Shown piece by piece: positions 25,946-34,160 of a DNA stretch of 64,000 bases. The notes below the pieces were generated by a model. That model was not told the DNA's origin and made no database searches. It was given only the letters and a program-made list of their open reading frames with translations. The stretch is taken from NCBI RefSeq assembly GCF_030813005.1, contig NZ_JAUSTU010000003.1, positions 186,001 to 250,000 of the forward strand, read 5' to 3'. The first letter of the stretch is position 1. Every line of letters begins with the position of its first letter. The position numbers and the translations under genes were made by a program. The stretch comes from Robertmurraya andreesenii (GTDB lineage: Bacteria; Bacillota; Bacilli; Bacillales; Cytobacillaceae).

Positions 25946-26857
25946 TTATTCCAAGTTATGCACCCATTCCTCAATCACCTCAACCGGCAATTCAACATAC
26001 CTGGCCACCTGCTCTACACTCATCCCATCCTTAAGCAATTTGATTGCTACTTGCTTGAGTCCTTCTTGTCTTCCTCGTTCTCTTCCTTCTTCTCTACCCA
26101 GCCTTCGTTCACCTTCAAGATTACTCAACAGGTCGCGCAGTTCCTTTGCTCTTGCCTCGAAGACAACCCTGTTTTCTTTATTAGCACTCAACGTTTCCCA
26201 CTCGATGAGCGCTTCCCGTACTTGTTCAATATTCATCGCCCATTCCTCCAAATCAGATAATATTTCATTATTGACCTTTTTGGTATCAAAATCTGTAGCT
26301 GTAAACATCAATAGCCAAGGAGTTTCTTTCCTATTTTTTCGTCGGTATTTCCTCCATTTTACCATAAACTTGCGGAGGTCAAATAAGTGAAACTCGAGTT
26401 GATTACTCCATAGGATATTCTCACTATCTTCTCTTATATGAAACACCGTGTGGAACTCGTCTGTTTGGGTTGGAAAAAGGGAATAGTTCAGAATTGAAAT
26501 GAAGATAACGGGAGTTAATTGATGGTAGTTTTCACCAGAATGGATTAATGAAGAGTAAGTTTTTGCCCAATAGTAGAGGATTCGCTCGGGCATATCATGT
26601 TGATTCCTTACTTGAATCTCAATATTAATGTGCTCACCTGCCTCTGTGACAACGGCCATATCAAGACGACTTGTTTTTCCCTCATCTCGGTCTTTTATCA
26701 ACTCGGTGTTCACAAAGGTTAAATCTTTAATACGGTCAGCACCCTCCCTTCCTAACAAATCATTAATAAATGCCAAGGTAATGTGTTTTCTTGAAGGCTG
26801 TCCAAACATTTGCTTGAACATGAAATCAATTTTTAAATCGAGGTATTCTTTTGTCAT
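25946..26857 (-). CDS. Rpn-family recombination-promoting nuclease
   Basis: A protein of 303 residues of the Rpn / PD-(D/E)XK transposase-like family (RpnA-E in E. coli promote RecA-independent recombination and act as DNA endonucleases). The N-terminal domain has DLKIDFMFKQMFG, then SRLDMAVVTEAG and NIEIQVRNQ, which supply the D and ExQ residues of the active site. The C-terminal region is helical with an EEGRERGRQEG segment and a short helix-turn pattern. The ATG at 26857 has AAAGGA upstream; the longer upstream frame only reads through noncoding sequence. Confidence 0.88.
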   Translation of the reverse strand: MTKEYLDLKIDFMFKQMFGQPSRKHITLAFINDLLGREGADRIKDLTFVNTELIKDRDEGKTSRLDMAVVTEAGEHINIEIQVRNQHDMPERILYYWAKTYSSLIHSGENYHQLTPVIFISILNYSLFPTQTDEFHTVFHIREDSENILWSNQLEFHLFDLRKFMVKWRKYRRKNRKETPWLLMFTATDFDTKKVNNEILSDLEEWAMNIEQVREALIEWETLSANKENRVVFEARAKELRDLLSNLEGERRLGREEGRERGRQEGLKQVAIKLLKDGMSVEQVARYVELPVEVIEEWVHNLE

Positions 26858-26979
26858 AACAAACATCCTTTCGGGGCTTTTTTTGCATTGATAAAACGAA
26901 GGTATATCTTCTTTAACAGTTTTCGACATAAAGCGAGAAAAGCCTTCTCGGTTATGAGAATTTCTTAACCAAATAAAAA

Positions 26980-27003
26980 TCCGCCATCCCAATTGGACGA
27001 CGG
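26980..27003 (-). terminator. Terminator of the SauUSI-like gene
   Basis: TCCGCCATCC pairs with GGACGACGGA (two G-U pairs). On the minus strand it runs into TTTTTATTT, placing it right after the stop at 27010. It belongs to the same hairpin family as 21285 and 25709. Confidence 0.8.
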
Positions 27004-27009
27004 ACTTTT

Positions 27010-30000
27010 CTATAAAATATTCTTATTCGCCTTTGGAACAAGGTAAGAAGGCATTTCTGTTTTTAATCTCCAAACAAAACTAACTGGTTTGCTTCCAGAG
27101 TGTTTCACATAATCGGCCGTTCCAAGATAGACAAATGGCGACGTATAACCATTTTCCTTTTTATACTCACGGACAAATAAGGCAATTTTGTGGTTATTCT
27201 GTTGATGCTGGATATATCGTTTGGCCGTAGTACTCACCTCAGCGACACGACTTTGCGATTGCCAATGAAATAAATACTCATTTATCGCATAGTCATCGTA
27301 TAGAGTCGAAGGTGAAAAGTCTTTATCAGATTTGTTAAGTGTAATAAAAAAGATATCCAAATCCTTGTCCTGAAAGTATTTAACCCCTTCTCTAAAAGCA
27401 GGGCTCTGAGATTCATTATAATAGTCCAAACTTGCAAGTACCTGCGCTGTTGAATAGCGACAATGGACGCGAAGAGGACATGGAAATGAATAGTCATTGG
27501 CAATTTCCATTGTTTCTAGTGATTCAAATTGAAACTCCACGATCGCCCGCATCTCATCTTTGAAATCTTTATATTGTAAAATACTCTGTAAGCCTTGCTC
27601 TATAGAGGTAAAACCTTCTTTTTCTGGATGGGACTTAAAGAAGGAGTAGTAAAACATATTCTGCATAAGCTTTTCTTCTCCATTCATCACAGTTCCATCA
27701 TCTAAGTATTTCAGCAAGAACCTTAAGAGTGTAGGTGAGTCCAAATGAAAAAGACTAGGCAAACGACTGGTAATCATCTTCTCCTTCTCGCAATGGAAAT
27801 CTTCCTTCAATCCTGCCTCAACTAACAGCCTACTAAAACTGCGATCTCCACTTTTTCCGTAAAAATCGTAAATAGACATTCTATTATTTTTCAAAAAATT
27901 ACTCAATGATAACTCTAAACCAGTATCGGCTGAAAAATGCTTCAATTTGGTAAGAATATTGGCTCTTGTGTTCGAACTTGATTTGATATTCCTTAAAATA
28001 TATTCCTTTGCTTGCTTCTCAAGTTGGATAAAGGAACCCCTTGGAAGATTAAAAAATCCATTCTCAACATAATGCTGAACAGAATGTTTGGTCTTCCCAA
28101 GCAGAGCCCGAAATTTCTCTTCAAAATTATAATTTCGATGGGCTTGTCCAACAAAATCAAGTACTGTTAAGCATTCTTTCCCTTCTGAAATACGGAGTCC
28201 CCTCCCGAGCTGTTGCAAGAACACCGTTAAACTTTCGGTCGGGCGTAAAAATAAAATGGTATTAATCTCAGGAATATCGACACCCTCATTGTATAGATCA
28301 ACCACAAAAATGAAGTTAATTTCACCAGAAACAAGCTGTCTCTTCGCATCTTCCCTTGTTGCTCGGTCAACCTCACCATAGAGTGCAATGGAGGGAATGC
28401 CCACTTGATTGAAATAATCAGCCATATATTTAGCGTGTTCTATTGATACACAGAAACCGAGGCCCTTTACCTCACCGATTTCGGTGACATATCGTTTGAG
28501 ACTATTAACAATTTGGCTGCTTCGCTTAGTGTTGGCGGTATAGACATTTTCTAGTTCACGTATTTCATAGCCACCACGATTCCATTTCAGATTCGATAAA
28601 TCGACTGTATCGCTAACCCCAAAATATTGAAAAGGACTTAACAACTTCTGATTAATTGCCTCTGTTAGCCTCATTTCCGCTGCAATTGTATGATCAAAAT
28701 AGGCTAAAATATCCTTCCCATCCATCCGCTCTGGTGTTGCCGTAAGTCCTACTAAAATATCTGGCTCATAATGCTTTAACAACCTTTGATAGGAATCTGC
28801 AGCAACATGATGGAACTCATCAACAATGATAAAATCATAAAAATCTGGAGTTGTATATTCAAAAAGCTTCTTGCTATTGAAGCTTTGAATACTAACAAAC
28901 AACTGATTAATGGAGCTAGGCTGATGGTTCCCAACGAGTAAATCACCGAAATTACTATCCTTCAAAATGGCCCGGAATGTATGTAGACTTTGCGTTAAAA
29001 TTTCCTCGCGATGAGCGACGAATAATAATTTGGCAGACCGATTTTTTTCAAAGTATTTCTTAAAATCGAATGCAGAAATGACCGTTTTTCCTACTCCTGT
29101 TGCAGCAACGACTAGGTTTTTCTTTCGACCAAACACTTCACGTTCTACTTCCAATTTTTCGAGAATTTCCTTTTGATAGTAATATGGTTGGATATCAAAT
29201 ATGTAAGGAATCTCACTTTGATTTGTTTGTTTCGATTTTGATAGAGCCAATTTCAAGCGATTCTGTGCTTCTTCATTCTCATGTTCATAGAGGATAAACT
29301 CCTTGTCATTCCAGTAGCTTTCAAATGTCGAGTCACATTTCTTAATGATATCGAATGAATCCTTTTCCGTCACTTTCAAATTCCACTCTAACCCAGAGGT
29401 TAAAGCGGGGTTCGATAAGTTAGACGAGCCAATATAAGCCGTGCTAAAACCCGTTTCACGAGTAAACATATACGCTTTTGCATGCAGCCTTGTTCGTTCT
29501 GTATCATAGGATATTTTGATTTTCGTATTTTTTAGGAGGCTCAATTCATGGATTGCTTTAAAGTCCGTTGCTTCCATATAAGAAGTCGTAATAACCTCTA
29601 ATTGTCCTCCTTTATCCGTGAAGGTTCTTAACTCTTCCAGAATACATCTTAAACCACTCCACTTCAGAAATGATACGAGCATCTTAATCGAGTCAGATGT
29701 TAGAATTTCCTTTTTTAGCTCACCTAGCATATTAGGCTCATAACTTGATCCGGTGAAAAGAGAGCTTTGGGAAAGAGGTGTCACAGGGCGGATGATTTCC
29801 TCTTTCTTAATGCCTTTTACTGAATTCAATTTGGAATAAATATGCGTTAAGATTTCCCCGTTTTCTTCGATTTTTAAGGAATCAAACTCATCCTCATCAA
29901 GCTTTTGACTTAACAACTCTATAATAGAGTTGCATGTCTTGATTTGATTCAACAAGGCGATATGATCGTCCGTATCATTTTCCCTAATATATTTGAGGGC

Positions 30001-30159
30001 CCTTCTTGTCACAATCGAAATATAAGTTGATAGTATTTTCCGAGCTTCTTCAACATCCAACGGTTCTTTGCCGATATCAAAGGTATCTTCTTGTATGAGA
30101 AGTAGATCGTCCTTTATTCTTTTCGTGATGATATCTTCGTAGATTCCTTCTTTGAGCAT
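27010..30159 (-). CDS. SauUSI-like type IV restriction enzyme (PLD-helicase-DUF3427)
   Basis: A 1049-residue protein. Residues 1-140 are helical; the PLD-type nuclease site is H226/K228 (RLHAKAYMF) with GSSNLSNPAL; the helicase has Walker A GVGKT 355-359, DEFHH 447-451, LVGLTATPER, YNEGVDIPEIN and QQLGRGLRI. The C-terminal ~350 residues fit DUF3427. S. aureus SauUSI has this order and cuts 5-methylcytosine-containing DNA using ATP. By analogy this enzyme guards against foreign methylated DNA. AGGAGG precedes the ATG. A Fic gene lies 49 nt upstream. Confidence 0.88.
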   Translation of the reverse strand: MLKEGIYEDIITKRIKDDLLLIQEDTFDIGKEPLDVEEARKILSTYISIVTRRALKYIRENDTDDHIALLNQIKTCNSIIELLSQKLDEDEFDSLKIEENGEILTHIYSKLNSVKGIKKEEIIRPVTPLSQSSLFTGSSYEPNMLGELKKEILTSDSIKMLVSFLKWSGLRCILEELRTFTDKGGQLEVITTSYMEATDFKAIHELSLLKNTKIKISYDTERTRLHAKAYMFTRETGFSTAYIGSSNLSNPALTSGLEWNLKVTEKDSFDIIKKCDSTFESYWNDKEFILYEHENEEAQNRLKLALSKSKQTNQSEIPYIFDIQPYYYQKEILEKLEVEREVFGRKKNLVVAATGVGKTVISAFDFKKYFEKNRSAKLLFVAHREEILTQSLHTFRAILKDSNFGDLLVGNHQPSSINQLFVSIQSFNSKKLFEYTTPDFYDFIIVDEFHHVAADSYQRLLKHYEPDILVGLTATPERMDGKDILAYFDHTIAAEMRLTEAINQKLLSPFQYFGVSDTVDLSNLKWNRGGYEIRELENVYTANTKRSSQIVNSLKRYVTEIGEVKGLGFCVSIEHAKYMADYFNQVGIPSIALYGEVDRATREDAKRQLVSGEINFIFVVDLYNEGVDIPEINTILFLRPTESLTVFLQQLGRGLRISEGKECLTVLDFVGQAHRNYNFEEKFRALLGKTKHSVQHYVENGFFNLPRGSFIQLEKQAKEYILRNIKSSSNTRANILTKLKHFSADTGLELSLSNFLKNNRMSIYDFYGKSGDRSFSRLLVEAGLKEDFHCEKEKMITSRLPSLFHLDSPTLLRFLLKYLDDGTVMNGEEKLMQNMFYYSFFKSHPEKEGFTSIEQGLQSILQYKDFKDEMRAIVEFQFESLETMEIANDYSFPCPLRVHCRYSTAQVLASLDYYNESQSPAFREGVKYFQDKDLDIFFITLNKSDKDFSPSTLYDDYAINEYLFHWQSQSRVAEVSTTAKRYIQHQQNNHKIALFVREYKKENGYTSPFVYLGTADYVKHSGSKPVSFVWRLKTEMPSYLVPKANKNIL

Positions 30160-30208
30160 GTAGGAACCTCCTTTTTCTCCACTAATTACAAAACCATTTA
30201 TTTAATTG

Positions 30209-30937
30209 TTATTCTACCGCACTCAAATACAAATCCAAAGATTCCTCCGCTTCCTTCGCAACCAGTTGAATAGAATCATCATAATCCTTTTGGGTATGTG
30301 CTTTATCTAAGGCCTCATAATAGTTCAAACGGTTTTCCACTTTTATGATAACGGGTGGGTATCCCTCTTTCATAAGCTCCAGATTTAATAATAATCGGGA
30401 AGTCCGGCCATTGCCATCGATAAAGGGATGTATCCCAACAAAAATGGCATGTAGCATCGCACCACGAGTTATTGGATGTAATTGGTTTGATTCTTGTTCA
30501 TACCAATTTATCAGGTTCTCCATTTGTTCCTTGATAAGAAATGGAGCTGGTGGTCTATGTTTGGCACCCGAGATAAATACTTGCTGGTCCCGATATACAC
30601 CTGCATATTCATCATTAATGCCCTTTAATATAAGCCGATGCAAATTCTTGATCTGCCATTCTGAAAAGGGCTCTTTGTTCTTAACAATTTGTTCAACATA
30701 CGTAATCGCATCACGATGATTTATGACTTCAAGGTGTTCGCGCATCGTTTTCCCGCCAACTGTAATCCCTTCCAGAACTACTTTCGTCTCATTTATGGTC
30801 AACGTATTCCCTTCGATTGCATTTGAGTTATAGGTCCATTCAAGCAATAGCTTTTCACGCAAACTGCTTAAAGAATATTTTGGTAAAGGTCGCTTTGAAT
30901 CTAGACGAGCTTTTTTTTGATCAATTAGTTCAAACAT
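30209..30937 (-). CDS. Fic-domain protein (class II, autoinhibited)
   Basis: A 242-residue Fic protein. The active-site loop HPFIDGNGRTSR (around residues 170-181) is complete, so it should transfer AMP or another nucleotide to a protein hydroxyl. An N-terminal helix carries the inhibitory motif SNAIEG (S/TxxxEG), which marks class II enzymes that need relief from self-inhibition. It could be a regulator or toxin in the neighbouring restriction island. It lies upstream of the SauUSI-like gene on the same strand and is likely in one transcript with it. Confidence 0.9.
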   Translation of the reverse strand: MFELIDQKKARLDSKRPLPKYSLSSLREKLLLEWTYNSNAIEGNTLTINETKVVLEGITVGGKTMREHLEVINHRDAITYVEQIVKNKEPFSEWQIKNLHRLILKGINDEYAGVYRDQQVFISGAKHRPPAPFLIKEQMENLINWYEQESNQLHPITRGAMLHAIFVGIHPFIDGNGRTSRLLLNLELMKEGYPPVIIKVENRLNYYEALDKAHTQKDYDDSIQLVAKEAEESLDLYLSAVE

Positions 30938-31011
30938 ACATTTTCACCTCTTTAGGTACTTCTACTACCACTACTTTTCTAGAAAAAAACGAAAATTCCT
31001 CCCTGTGGAAC

Positions 31012-31473
31012 TTACTCGATATAGTCTAGATTTTTACTTTTACAAAATTCTATGGCTATTTCCTTATATTTCTGATCACGGAAAGCATACCATTGGTCGG
31101 AAACTTCTAATTGTTGAATGTTGTCCTTAAATCGCCGGAAAGCACCTTTCCCATGTATAGAATTGAGTAAGAGATCCCTTTTTTGATGATCAGAGAGGCT
31201 ATAACAAAAGTCTTCCATCATATTATATTCATTAATATCAAAGCTTGAGGGCAGTGATGCATATTCATTTATGGTAAAAACAATCGCCTTGGCAGTTTCC
31301 AATTCATCTTGTTGCCACTCAGGTAGGTGTGTGTATTCATCGTCATCTTCGGCAATGGTTAAAACTTCTCGAGAGACATACACGACTTCCCCCGTCTTAA
31401 GATTAAGAAATGACCTGCTCTCTTCCGATTGCATCTCCATTCCTTCAATGATCTGTTCAAGTTTCACTTTCAT
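31012..31473 (-). CDS. UPF0158-family protein
   Basis: A 153-residue acidic protein with the UPF0158 pattern: N-terminal beta hairpin (SFLNLKTGEVVYVSRE), central LPEWQQDELETA, and C-terminal HGKGAFRRFKDNI then WYAFRDQKYKEIAIEF. Function of the family is not established. A single gene, 75 nt upstream of fic on the same strand. Confidence 0.8.
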   Translation of the reverse strand: MKVKLEQIIEGMEMQSEESRSFLNLKTGEVVYVSREVLTIAEDDDEYTHLPEWQQDELETAKAIVFTINEYASLPSSFDINEYNMMEDFCYSLSDHQKRDLLLNSIHGKGAFRRFKDNIQQLEVSDQWYAFRDQKYKEIAIEFCKSKNLDYIE

Positions 31474-31573
31474 AGACAGTAACCCCTCTTTCTAGATTGT
31501 AGAATCTTTTCCTTCTTTTCTGCCAACTAAACAAAATCCTTTAGGGATTGGAACAAATCTTATTTTTTATTAT

Positions 31574-32020
31574 TTACGACCACATTGCACCCTCTAAATC
31601 CTCTAACCTCTCTTGTAATAACTTAATATTGAACTCATCCTTCGCAATCGTTAGTGCTTTGTTATACAAGTCACGTGCTCTCTTGTAGTTCTCGTTTCCA
31701 AAATAATAAATATCTCCCCAAGCAATGTATCCCCATGGGTTGTGTGGGTAATCCTGCAAAAGCTGTTTAAACTCTATGTCGGCCTGCTCGTAATCACCCA
31801 ATTCTACATAAGAACTGGCAATTGCACGCCTCATATAATGAAGAATGTGTTCATCTTCTTTGGAAAAAAAGTCACAGAACTCACGGCAATATACAATTCT
31901 TTTTTCAAAATAACCATTGTCTTTCAAACCAGCATTGTGTAGCTCCATTTCTAAGTCTTGGCATACGTTCCTTATAAAAAAGCTACGGCTGTACTGACGA
32001 GCTAAGTAATCAATATTCAC
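31574..32020 (-). CDS. TPR-like protein
   Basis: A protein of 148 residues made of helical pairs. The best tetratricopeptide repeat reads AIASSYVELGDYEQADIEF, next NPWGYIAWGDIYYFGNENYKRA. It is probably a protein-protein adaptor; partner unknown. The GTG at 32020 is preferred since GGAGGT lies 7 nt upstream; the longer frame from 32038 starts within that site. Confidence 0.7.
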   Translation of the reverse strand: MNIDYLARQYSRSFFIRNVCQDLEMELHNAGLKDNGYFEKRIVYCREFCDFFSKEDEHILHYMRRAIASSYVELGDYEQADIEFKQLLQDYPHNPWGYIAWGDIYYFGNENYKRARDLYNKALTIAKDEFNIKLLQERLEDLEGAMWS

Positions 32021-32076
32021 ATTAATTACCTCCAACACCTTATAATAAAGATTTTTTCCTATTATATTATAATTCT

Positions 32077-32199
32077 CTACGATATAACAAAGACCGCCAC
32101 AAATGAAAGAGTAACGGCCAATACTAAAAAATGAACAACCTTAATGAATGATGGGAAGAGGATGTTATTGATTGAAACTGAGAAGGAATGTTCTCTCAT
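32077..32199 (-). CDS. Possible small hydrophobic peptide
   Basis: A 40-residue frame (MREHSFSVSINNILF then KVVHFLVLAVTLSFVAVFVIS) with one membrane segment at the C-terminus. The ribosome site is poor (GGATGACCT, too far). It could be a leaderless small membrane peptide, a toxin-like peptide, or chance. Confidence 0.25.
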   Translation of the reverse strand: MREHSFSVSINNILFPSFIKVVHFLVLAVTLSFVAVFVIS

Positions 32200-32578
32200 G
32201 CATTGATGTGAGGTCATCCTTTTTTTGCTACCACTAATAATTATTTCTACCTTAAATTGCAATATTAAATGTAACACTTAATGAAATACGTTTCATAGAC
32301 CAATATTAATCTCGAAATCGTACCATCCTCCTCAGATTTGCTTCTTTTAACTCTTCTTCTAAGCCTAGTAATTCTTCGATAGATTTGTTCAACCTATGAT
32401 GTTTTGGTATAATATTTATCTCCTTTAAATTCATTGTTTTTTTAATAAGTTTAATCTACTAATGGAACTATAAATGATAAAATTCACTGATCTGATTTAA
32501 TGCTGAATTGCCTATGAAAATGAGTAGTAATCACACATTTACTTAGGATCTTAATACTTACATAGAGGTGAAAATATT
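32200..32578. other. Noncoding stretch with likely promoter
   Basis: AT-rich, no convincing gene on either strand. A GGTATAATATT (around 32407-32417) could be a -10 region. The last 15 nt hold the GAGGTG site of the next gene. Confidence 0.4.
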
Positions 32579-32884
32579 ATGGAAAATAAAGAGTTGTTAC
32601 TTGCAATAACTGAATTGAAATCCAGTTTAGATAAGCGTTTTGATGATTTAGAGAAACTAATCGATAAACGGTTTGATAGTGTGAGTGAGGAGCTCTACAA
32701 AATTAGAAATAGTTTAAGTTCAGGTGAAGGAGTAACATCAGAAGATTTCAGTGGAAAAATTAATAGTATTGAAAAGGAAATCAAAATTCTTAATCTGGAT
32801 GTGAAATACTTGGCAGGGAAGTCTGGTATCCTTGAAATGAAGATAAACGGCTTAGAAAAATCAACTCTTATCGATCGACATTGA
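32579..32884 (+). CDS. Small coiled-coil protein
   Basis: A 101-residue hydrophilic protein, almost all helical, with a near repeat DKRFDDLEKLIDKRFDSV and heptad spacing through the C-terminal half (INSIEKEIKILNLDVKYL). GAGGTG lies about 8 nt before ATG. Similar small coiled-coil proteins occur in phages and plasmids, but none is recognised here. Confidence 0.6.
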   Translation: MENKELLLAITELKSSLDKRFDDLEKLIDKRFDSVSEELYKIRNSLSSGEGVTSEDFSGKINSIEKEIKILNLDVKYLAGKSGILEMKINGLEKSTLIDRH

Positions 32885-32933
32885 CCACCACCAATAAATA
32901 CGATTTATCAGATAATAAGAAGATAATTATTCA

Positions 32934-32974
32934 AAAAATACCGATAGGGAATATTTCCCTAAACGGTATTTTTA
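32934..32974 (+). terminator. Terminator after the coiled-coil gene
   Basis: AAAATACCG / CGGTATTTTT with an inner TAGGGAA / TTCCCTA stem; T-rich on both strands, so it may also serve the convergent gene ending at 33028. Confidence 0.8.
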
Positions 32975-33027
32975 TTTTGATTATATATTGAGGTTAAATC
33001 TTAATTGATGACTAACGCTCCTTATCT

Positions 33028-33915
33028 TTAATCCCCACCCCCGCCACAGCTTGAGCAAGAACTGCATGACGGGCCGGAGCTACAGGAGCTGGAAGAACCG
33101 CAGCTTGTACTGCTTGATTCACCGCTGCTACTGATTTTCATGTAGCTTGAAAATTCATCATAATGAAAATAAGAAACAGATAAAAAAGGAACGAGCAGAG
33201 CATTGAAGTTTTTCTGAAATATGCCCTTTTTCACCTTTTGTTGAATAACTTTTTTTCCATGATTTTTTACTTGGTTTGCCGTTTTTTTCATGGAAGAGAC
33301 AAGTGCTCGAACAGTCACCATATATTTGGAATCACTCTTAAAATATAATTCTATCAGTTCGTCTTCCGGTAAATTTTTGAACTCATCAATCATATTTGGC
33401 GGTACTGGGTGCTTAAAAAAGCCTTTATAAAGGTGAATATTCTCTTCCCTTATGAAAAATAGCTCTGAATACACCCAATCAAAAAAACCTCGCAAATCTG
33501 GATCGGATGCCCCCTTTACATTTGGACGATGATGCAAAAAACTCCCTAAATATTTGCTTGAAAATTCGTCATACTCACGGGTAAACATAAGCATCTCGTG
33601 CCAAAGATCATCCACTTTTTGGCTAAACATCGGGGCTTCTTTTAAAAGATATGTCAGAATAAAAAAGCGTTTTAGATCTTGCAGTCGCCATTGGTATTCA
33701 TTTTCTTTTAACTTAATTTCTTTTTTTACTCGCTCTTCCACGTTTTCCAAATAACTTTTACCAAGGGACTGCTCTAGGTGATCACTTAGTTTTCTTAATC
33801 CTTTTATCGGTTTTATCTCTACTACAATAGGAGATACACCAAATTTAAATGAGAATTTCTTCCGCAAAAATAAAATAAACCAAATCATCACTGCAAGCAG
33901 GAATAACCATTGCAT
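33028..33915 (-). CDS. Membrane-anchored protein with Ser/Cys/Gly tail
   Basis: A protein of 295 residues. It has an N-terminal membrane helix (MQWLFLLAVMIWFILFL), then a helical domain containing DDLWHEMLMFTREYDEF, which is reminiscent of glycine-rich-domain (GRDP) proteins where WHxxxxxxxxY recurs. The last 35 residues are Ser/Cys/Gly-rich (SCSSGPSCSSCSSCGGGGD). The ATG at 33915 has AAAAGGGGGAA upstream; a longer frame lacks one. The Cys-rich end may bind metal or form disulfides outside the membrane. Function unknown. Confidence 0.65.
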   Translation of the reverse strand: MQWLFLLAVMIWFILFLRKKFSFKFGVSPIVVEIKPIKGLRKLSDHLEQSLGKSYLENVEERVKKEIKLKENEYQWRLQDLKRFFILTYLLKEAPMFSQKVDDLWHEMLMFTREYDEFSSKYLGSFLHHRPNVKGASDPDLRGFFDWVYSELFFIREENIHLYKGFFKHPVPPNMIDEFKNLPEDELIELYFKSDSKYMVTVRALVSSMKKTANQVKNHGKKVIQQKVKKGIFQKNFNALLVPFLSVSYFHYDEFSSYMKISSSGESSSTSCGSSSSCSSGPSCSSCSSCGGGGD

Positions 33916-34125
33916 CCAATTCCCCCTTTTAATTTTTTCATTTATGGAAAGAGTAACAGAAACGGGAACAAATTCCAATCTTGTCACACTAGAAAAAGTG
34001 ATCGCTTTTTTTAGCAATCGCTCCATTCCTAATTACAACTTAAAAAATTGGCATCACAGAAATTAAGAGGTAATACTATGATTTTGAACGGGGGTCCATA
34101 ATATCTCTAAGAACCCACCATACCA

Positions 34126-34143
34126 AACTTTTTTAAAAAAGTT
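34126..34143 (-). terminator. AACTTTTTT/AAAAAAGTT palindrome after brnQ
   Basis: A perfect 18-bp palindrome 18 nt past the brnQ stop. Weak in GC, so termination is uncertain. Confidence 0.35.
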
Positions 34144-34160
34144 ATGCCATAGGAAAAAAA

